Assembly: GCA_963811225.1 (NCBI GenBank)
Contig: CAWEQO010000012.1
Coordinates: forward strand, 124,001 to 188,000
Direction: 5' to 3'
From: CAWEQO01 sp963811225
GTDB taxonomy: Bacteria; Chloroflexota; Anaerolineae; Anaerolineales; Anaerolineaceae
DNA: 64,000 nucleotides
Every line of letters begins with the position of its first letter. Position 1 is the first letter of the stretch. Positions 59,343 through 64,000 of the stretch are shown one piece after another. Under the pieces are notes generated by a model. That model did not search any database. It was not told where the DNA came from and worked only from the letters and a program-made list of their open reading frames with translations. The translations under genes and the position numbers were made by a program.

Positions 59343-59957
59343 TTATCCTGTCTTCTTGGCGCGCGCCGCCTTGGCGGCTTCCTTGGCAGCCCGTTCAGCT
59401 TCCTCGCGATTGTAATCGCTCGGGCGAATTTCGGCATAGTAGGACGCCGGTTTCAACAGCCGCGCTTTGTTGAAGATGTGTTCCTCTTCACGATTGTACG
59501 AGGCGATCTCGTAGTCGTGATCCATTTTAATCGCATCGAACGGGCAGTACTCTGCGCACAATCCGCAGTTCATGCACACGTCCACGTCGATGTTGAACTC
59601 CGCCGGAGTTGGCACCGGTTTCCCGGTCACCGGATCGTTCGTCCGCACAATCCAGATACACTGCGGCGGGCAGACTTTGGCGCATATGCCGCAAGAGGTG
59701 CAGCGCACATTCTGCGCCCCATCCGCCTCTTCGTCGTAGACCAGGAAGGGGATGTAGCGAAACTGCTCCGGCACCGGCATCTTCTCTTCCGGATATTGAA
59801 TGGTGAAGATGCCGCTGGCATCGCTGCTTGTGCGGTGCTTTATTCCTTCAGGGTTATTATAGCGTTTGCCCTTCCAGCGGATGTCCTCGACATACGTACC
59901 GATGAAGTGCTTCAGCGCCACCCATAACCCGCGTAATATTCCGAACCCATTGATCAT
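59343..59957 (-). CDS. nuoI: NADH-quinone oxidoreductase subunit I
   Basis: The 204-aa protein has two 4Fe-4S ferredoxin motifs, CTSCGICAKVCPPQC and CMNCGLCAEYCPFDA, in the usual NuoI spacing (clusters N6a and N6b). The N-terminal MINGFGILRGLWVALKHFIG is the membrane-contact helix. A Lys/Ala-rich C-terminal tail is added. It starts 13 bases after the nuoCD stop behind an AAGGAG site. NuoH, which normally precedes NuoI, is absent here. Confidence 0.92.
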   Translation of the reverse strand: MINGFGILRGLWVALKHFIGTYVEDIRWKGKRYNNPEGIKHRTSSDASGIFTIQYPEEKMPVPEQFRYIPFLVYDEEADGAQNVRCTSCGICAKVCPPQCIWIVRTNDPVTGKPVPTPAEFNIDVDVCMNCGLCAEYCPFDAIKMDHDYEIASYNREEEHIFNKARLLKPASYYAEIRPSDYNREEAERAAKEAAKAARAKKTG

Positions 59958-59970
59958 ACCGCTCTCCTTG

Positions 59971-61713
59971 CTACCGGTCAACTTCACCGAGCACAATATC
60001 GATGGAACCCAAGATGCCGACCACGTCGGCAACCTTATTGCCGCGTGACATCTGCGCCAGGCTGGTGAGGTTGATGAAGGATGGCGCTCGGACGTGGTAG
60101 CGGACCGGGTTGGGCTTGCCGTTGGAAATTACGTAGAAGCCCAGCTCACCCTTCGGCCCTTCCACCCGTCCGTAGGACTCTCCTGCGGGGACGCGCACCT
60201 GGTAAGCCGGTTTGCCGGTCATGATCGGTCCGCCCGGCATGTCGTTCAACACCTGCTTCAAAATGCGAATGCTCTGGCGCATCTCTTCGATGCGCACAAT
60301 GTAGCGGTCGAAAATGTCGCCGTGATTGGCCACCACTACATCGAACTCCAGCCGGTCATAGATGCTGTAGGGGTCAGCCCGGCGCACGTCGTATGGAACG
60401 CCGGATGCTCGCAGGATCGGTCCGCCCGTCGAAAGCGCAATCGCCTGCTCGGGAGTCAGAATGCCGATGCCCTCGGTGCGGGTGCGTACGATCTCATTGT
60501 TCGACAGGTACTCATCCAGCTCGTCCACCTTGCGCGGCAGGCGCTCGAACACCAGCTTGCGGGTGGCTTCCATCGCCTCATCCGTCACGTCGCGAGCCAG
60601 GCCGCCGAAACGGAAGTAATTGCACATCATGCGCGAGCCGGTCACCGCCTCGAAAATGTCGAGGATCAGCTCGCGCTCTTCAAGAGCGTACAGCGCCGGG
60701 GTGAAGAAAGCGCCCAGGTCATTCAACAGGAAGCCGACCGCCATCAAGTGGTTGACGATACGGGTTAGTTCGGCCATCATCACCCGGATGTATTCGGCCC
60801 GTTCGGGCGGCTTGACACCCATCAGCTTCTCGACTGCCAGGGCGTAACCGAAGTTGTTGCTCAACGAGCAGATGTAGTCCAGCCGATCGGTGAAGGGCAT
60901 ATTCTGCAGGAAGGTGTTGCGCTCGCCGATCTTCTCGTGGTTTCGGTGCAGGTAGCCCATCACCGGCTTCAGCTCGAGGATCTTTTCGCCTTCCATCAGC
61001 ACCGCCATGCGGAACACACCGTGCGTCGACGGATGCTGCGGCCCCAGGTTGACGATCATCTGGTCCGTGGCGATCTCGGTTTCGTGGCCTTCCTTATATT
61101 GGTAGAGCGTCTTGTAGAGCATTTCGTCGCTCTCAGGCGACCACAAATCGGGGTCGAAGCCCTCGGGATACTGCACGTTCTCATGGAACGGCAGTGTATC
61201 TTCGATGCGCTGCACGTTCCCCTCGGGCCAGCGGCTCTTGAACGGCTTGGTCTCTTCTTCGAAATACGGCTCTTTCCAGTCCTTACGCAGTGGAAAACCG
61301 GCAAAGCCCTCCCACATCAAGATGCGCCGCAGATCGGGGTGGCCCGTAAAGCGAATGCCCAGCAAATCCCAGGCTTCTCGCTCCTGGAACTCTGCGCCGG
61401 GATATACGCCCACCAGCGACGGCACGCAGGTATCCTCGCGTGGCGCCCGGATCTTGAATACCAGGGCCGGTCCTCCTGTGGTGCGGTAAACGTGGTAAAT
61501 CACTTCCATCCAGTCCTCGGGGTAGCCGTCCACGCCGGTCAGCGAGGAGAGGTAGTCATAGCCTAAATCGTCACGTAAAGCGATGGCAAAGGCCACCAGA
61601 TTCTCGGGATCCACAAAGCAGCCCTCAAAACCTGGGCGGGTGTCCAGCTCCAGCCAGCCTGGGAAGCGCGTTTCCAAATCGAGTTGCGAGTTAATGGCGC
61701 TCGTCTCGCTCAT
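59971..61713 (-). CDS. nuoCD: NADH-quinone oxidoreductase fused subunits C and D
   Basis: The 580-aa protein joins NuoC (about residues 1-190; EREAWDLLGIRFTGHPDLRR) to NuoD (about 215-580; NLGPQHPSTHGVFRMAV, MGYLHRNHEKIGE). The quinone-site His and Tyr region of the 49-kDa subunit (GPQHPSTHG) is intact. The C-terminus ends GSIDIVLGEVDR as normal. NuoC and NuoD are separate in many bacteria and fused in E. coli and several phyla. The ATG overlaps the nuoB stop by 4 bases. Confidence 0.93.
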   Translation of the reverse strand: MSETSAINSQLDLETRFPGWLELDTRPGFEGCFVDPENLVAFAIALRDDLGYDYLSSLTGVDGYPEDWMEVIYHVYRTTGGPALVFKIRAPREDTCVPSLVGVYPGAEFQEREAWDLLGIRFTGHPDLRRILMWEGFAGFPLRKDWKEPYFEEETKPFKSRWPEGNVQRIEDTLPFHENVQYPEGFDPDLWSPESDEMLYKTLYQYKEGHETEIATDQMIVNLGPQHPSTHGVFRMAVLMEGEKILELKPVMGYLHRNHEKIGERNTFLQNMPFTDRLDYICSLSNNFGYALAVEKLMGVKPPERAEYIRVMMAELTRIVNHLMAVGFLLNDLGAFFTPALYALEERELILDIFEAVTGSRMMCNYFRFGGLARDVTDEAMEATRKLVFERLPRKVDELDEYLSNNEIVRTRTEGIGILTPEQAIALSTGGPILRASGVPYDVRRADPYSIYDRLEFDVVVANHGDIFDRYIVRIEEMRQSIRILKQVLNDMPGGPIMTGKPAYQVRVPAGESYGRVEGPKGELGFYVISNGKPNPVRYHVRAPSFINLTSLAQMSRGNKVADVVGILGSIDIVLGEVDR

Positions 61714-62393
61714 GCGCTTTCTCCTTCTCCGGCATCTTGAGAAGCAGCGTCCGCCGCTGCGGCGGCCTTTGCGGCAGACCGCTCTTGCAGGATCAGCTTG
61801 ATCTTGTCCGCCTGGCGCGCGTCGATCAGGTCTGGGCCTAAGATCGGGATCGGGATCGGCTGGCCCGCCTGTTTTTTGTACCAGGAGACCTCTGACAGCT
61901 TCTCCTTGTCGATTTTCTTCTGCAGCGTGATCAGGCCGTTCAGCAGCGCCTGCGGGGTGGGCGGGCAGCCGGGGATGTACACGTCAACCGGCACGAACTT
62001 GTCGATACCGGAGACGACGTTGTAGCCTTCTTTAAAAGGGCCCCCACCAGAAGCGCAAGCGCCCATGGCGATCACGTACTTGGGCTCGGGCATCTGGTTG
62101 AACAGCCGCACGATGGTCGGCACCATCTTCTTGGTCACCGTGCCGGAGACAATCATCACGTCCGCCTGCCTGGGGCTGGGGCGCATAACCTCCATGCCGA
62201 AGCGTGAGAAGTCGTAGCGGCTGGCGGCCGTCGCGATCATCTCGATCGCGCAGCAGGCCAGGCCGAACATCAGCGGCCATAGGGAACTGCGCCGGCTCCA
62301 GTTGTAGATGCGGTCGAGTTGCGTGATGGCCACCTGCCCGCTCATCTCCGCTGGGATTTCATATCCGGGAATATTCAATTCATCAGGACTCAT
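61710..62393 (-). CDS. nuoB: NADH-quinone oxidoreductase subunit B
   Basis: The 227-aa protein carries the four cysteines of cluster N2: the CC pair in FGLACCAIEMIA, one in AMGACASGGG and one in YIPGCPPTPQALL. The C-terminus is extended by an Ala-rich tail (KAAAAADAASQDAGE), beyond the usual 160-190 residues. It is first in the unit; nuoA is not upstream. A GAGG site lies 11 bases before the ATG. Confidence 0.93.
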   Translation of the reverse strand: MSPDELNIPGYEIPAEMSGQVAITQLDRIYNWSRRSSLWPLMFGLACCAIEMIATAASRYDFSRFGMEVMRPSPRQADVMIVSGTVTKKMVPTIVRLFNQMPEPKYVIAMGACASGGGPFKEGYNVVSGIDKFVPVDVYIPGCPPTPQALLNGLITLQKKIDKEKLSEVSWYKKQAGQPIPIPILGPDLIDARQADKIKLILQERSAAKAAAAADAASQDAGEGESA

Positions 62394-62513
62394 CTTCGAA
62401 CTTGCCTCTTCGAAACCAAAAGGTCGGAGTTTTCAAGCCCTCACCACCCATCCCTGGGTCAACCCTGCAACGATCTATGCGGATTTCGAGTGAAGGCTAG
62501 ATCCGTCACACCT

Positions 62514-62541
62514 ATTCTATCATGGCCGCCGCAGGCGTCAA
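62514..62541 (-). promoter_or_regulatory. Sigma-70-like promoter of the nuoB-CD-I operon
   Basis: On the minus strand TTGACG (62536-62541) and TAGAAT (62514-62519) are separated by 16 bases. The leader to nuoB would be about 115 bases. The divergent regulator's promoter lies 40 bases away. Confidence 0.65.
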
Positions 62542-62576
62542 GCAGGATTTAAACAAATATATTTTGGTTTAATTGC

Positions 62577-62594
62577 GCCAATTGGCAGTATAAT
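62577..62594 (+). promoter_or_regulatory. Leaderless promoter with internal palindrome, SufR-like regulator gene
   Basis: A perfect TATAAT (62589-62594) lies six bases before the ATG at 62601, so transcription should begin at the start codon. The perfect palindrome GCCAATTGGC (62577-62586) sits in the -10/-35 spacer, where a bound regulator would block polymerase. A TTGGTT (62564-62569) is a weak -35 at 19 bases. Confidence 0.6.
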
Positions 62595-62600
62595 GGACGC

Positions 62601-63224
62601 ATGAGCGAGGACACTCAAACCCGGATCATCGAATACCTGCAGAAAAACCAGTCGGCCACCGCCGCCGAGCTGGCGCAGGCCCTGATGGTAACCAAAGGCG
62701 ACGTACAGTATCACCTCAAGCTGCTGAAACAAGTAGGGACCATCCGGCGCCTGGCGCAAACCGTGCAGCGTAAAAGTCGCGGCCGCCCGAGCCTGCTCTT
62801 CCAGTTGTCGCCGCTGTCTCAGCCGGATAACCTGGCCGGGCTGGCGTCTGCACTGCTGGAGGCGCTTCTCCCCACGACAGCCGCAGAACTTGATGAAGCC
62901 CAGACTGCCGCCTTCGACCGGCTGGCATCAGCGCTGTTCGGCTCCCCGGAACTCCTGCCCAGCCTGACCCAAACCCTCAACCAGGTAGTTGCCAGGCTCA
63001 ACCGCTACCCCTACCAGGCTCGCTGGGAAGCCCGCCGGGTGGGGCCGTGCATCCTGCTCAAGAACTGCCCATATGCGCAAATCCTGCCCGAGCATCCCGA
63101 ACTGTGCCGGTTGGACCTGCACGCCTTGCAGCTGCTTCTGCAGCGCCCCGTGCAAATAGATGCCCGCATTGACTTCCAGCGCCCTTCCAGCGCCTGCGTC
63201 TTCCGTGTCTCCGCCACCCCCTGA
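62601..63224 (+). CDS. SufR-like winged-helix regulator with C-terminal cysteine sensor
   Basis: The 207-aa protein has an N-terminal winged helix (ATAAELAQALMVTKGDVQYH) and a basic wing (RKSRGRPSLLF). The C-terminal domain shows GPCILLKNCPYAQ, HPELCRLDLHAL and a last Cys in SACVFRV. This NCPY...HPELC...C pattern matches the Fe-S/metal-sensing domain of SufR-like regulators. It is divergent from nuoB, with palindromic DNA at its own promoter, so redox or iron control of itself and perhaps of nuo genes is likely. It appears to be translated from a leaderless message. Confidence 0.78.
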   Translation: MSEDTQTRIIEYLQKNQSATAAELAQALMVTKGDVQYHLKLLKQVGTIRRLAQTVQRKSRGRPSLLFQLSPLSQPDNLAGLASALLEALLPTTAAELDEAQTAAFDRLASALFGSPELLPSLTQTLNQVVARLNRYPYQARWEARRVGPCILLKNCPYAQILPEHPELCRLDLHALQLLLQRPVQIDARIDFQRPSSACVFRVSATP

Positions 63225-63358
63225 CGGAAATGATCTGTTTTTCGTGGCGGGATGTAGATTGATCCAAAAACACCAATCCCTGATCCCAATCGTCGGATTT
63301 CCTCTTCCTTTATGTTATATTTTTAACAGCAGGGGAATAGACATCAAGGAGATATCCG

Positions 63359-64000
63359 ATGGCGGACTGGAAAGAAATCCTCAATCAGATCGCATACAAC
63401 GCCGAGACACAGTTCGATCGCTTGAAATACCGCATGGCCTACGCCTTGGGCGGCTTCGGCCCAATTAAAATCGTGCCTTATAACGGTTTTGGTAACTCTG
63501 AGAAGGTCTATTTGCAAGGCAGGGTGCTGCAAGATCAAGGCATTACCCCGGCCAGCGACAACGACACCGTCTGGGATAATCTCGTGAACATGTACAAGCG
63601 CTTCGAGAGCGATGAAATTCCCTTTGCCCGGTTGATGGCGCGCTTCTACGATCAAGAGCAAGAGATCAAAACCGATGAAGAAGGAATGTTCGAGGTCAGC
63701 TTCCAGCCGGATGGGTCTCTGCCTGAAGAACCCCTCTGGCATCCGATCAAGCTGACCCTGCTGGCTCCCGAGCCTAAGGAGTTCCGAGCCCCGGTACAGG
63801 CGACCGGCGAGGTGCTGGTGCCGCCGGAAGGCGCAGAATTTACCGTAATCTCGGATCTAGACGATACCGTCGTGCTAACCGATGCGCTGCATTTGCTGGA
63901 AATGGCCCGTAACATTTTCCTCGCCAACGCCCGCAGCCGGCTGGCTTTCCCCGGCGTGGCGGCTTTCTATCGCGCCCTGCTGCATGGCTCAAAAGGCAAG
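63359..64000 (+). CDS. APP1-family (DUF2183) phosphatase-like protein, N-terminal part
   Basis: The frame is open to the window end (214 codons). It starts MADWKEILNQIAYNAETQFD behind an AAGGAG site 7 bases upstream. After a beta-rich first half it reaches FTVISDLDDTVVLTDALHLL, where DLDDT is the HAD-like motif of the phosphatidate phosphatase APP1 catalytic domain, and then the FPGVAAFYRALLHG segment typical of DUF2183. Substrate in bacteria is not settled. The C-terminal half lies outside the window. Confidence 0.8.
   Translation, partial: MADWKEILNQIAYNAETQFDRLKYRMAYALGGFGPIKIVPYNGFGNSEKVYLQGRVLQDQGITPASDNDTVWDNLVNMYKRFESDEIPFARLMARFYDQEQEIKTDEEGMFEVSFQPDGSLPEEPLWHPIKLTLLAPEPKEFRAPVQATGEVLVPPEGAEFTVISDLDDTVVLTDALHLLEMARNIFLANARSRLAFPGVAAFYRALLHGSKGK

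Noticed and set aside
60094..61566. Plus-strand frames opposite nuoCD
   Set aside because: They mirror a conserved complex I gene and have compositional signatures of a shadow frame.
1..64000. tRNA, rRNA, CRISPR arrays, transposases and integrases
   Set aside because: None was recognised on reading either strand. A dedicated tRNA or insertion-sequence search was not possible, so a small element could still have been missed.

Overview
The window looks like chromosome from a member of the Chloroflexota, most likely class Anaerolineae. Coding G+C is moderately high. Lipoproteins carry long Pro/Ala/Thr-rich linkers behind their lipobox. RicT (PSP1), a fused NuoCD, a two-subunit 2-oxoacid:ferredoxin oxidoreductase and HD-GYP signalling occur together. 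No rRNA, tRNA, CRISPR array, insertion sequence or prophage was seen. The assignment is inference from gene content; no marker gene for placement was available.

Region 1 (1-22829, almost entirely minus strand) is a Wzx/Wzy-type surface polysaccharide locus. Reading with transcription from right to left, it holds an OmpR-type response regulator, a WcaJ/WbaP-type initiating phosphosugar transferase, three heptose genes (a 7-phosphate kinase, a GmhA-like SIS protein fused to GAF, and GmhB on the plus strand), a large membrane-anchored Asp-box protein, a Wzx flippase, GT4/GT2/GT4 glycosyltransferases, a Wzy/WaaL-type polymerase or ligase, a GT4, a second Asp-box protein, GT2 and two GT4 enzymes, a BY-kinase/co-polymerase, a 42-codon membrane peptide and the first codons of rfbC. 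The regulator at the head has an elaborate 5' region: a perfect consensus sigma-70 promoter, three TTGTAAT half-sites, a possible 17-codon leader peptide, a folded RNA segment and an intrinsic terminator placed before the start codon. This looks like a transcription attenuation system controlling glycan output.

Region 2 (23431-30743) holds an intracellular GH13 enzyme, an unrecognised P-loop protein, an M1-type metallopeptidase lipoprotein, TypA/BipA and an unusual radical SAM protein.

Region 3 (30931-44811) is mostly nitrogen metabolism. An Lrp/AsnC regulator heads an agmatine deiminase operon (carbamoyltransferase, APC antiporter, agmatine deiminase), which would turn agmatine into putrescine plus carbamoyl phosphate. 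A PhnCDE-type ABC transporter with an enlarged permease, FmdB, an SDR, heme A synthase, ornithine carbamoyltransferase, ornithine aminotransferase and pyruvate kinase follow.

Region 4 (45046-64000) carries an HD-GYP sensor, a GNAT-like protein, a GPH-family symporter, a sulfurtransferase, a GntR-controlled 2-oxoacid:ferredoxin oxidoreductase, a cobalamin-binding-like protein, an M20 peptidase, RicT, Mrp, a small cysteine protein, NuoI/NuoCD/NuoB, a SufR-like regulator and the start of an APP1-family protein.

The most unusual signal cuts across genes. Between 27.3 and 50.9 kb several transcription units end, within about 0-30 bases of the stop codon, in long perfect or near-perfect palindromes (up to 45-bp arms with a 2-nt spacer, and 37-bp arms with none). 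Each has a different sequence, so they are not copies of one repeat family.
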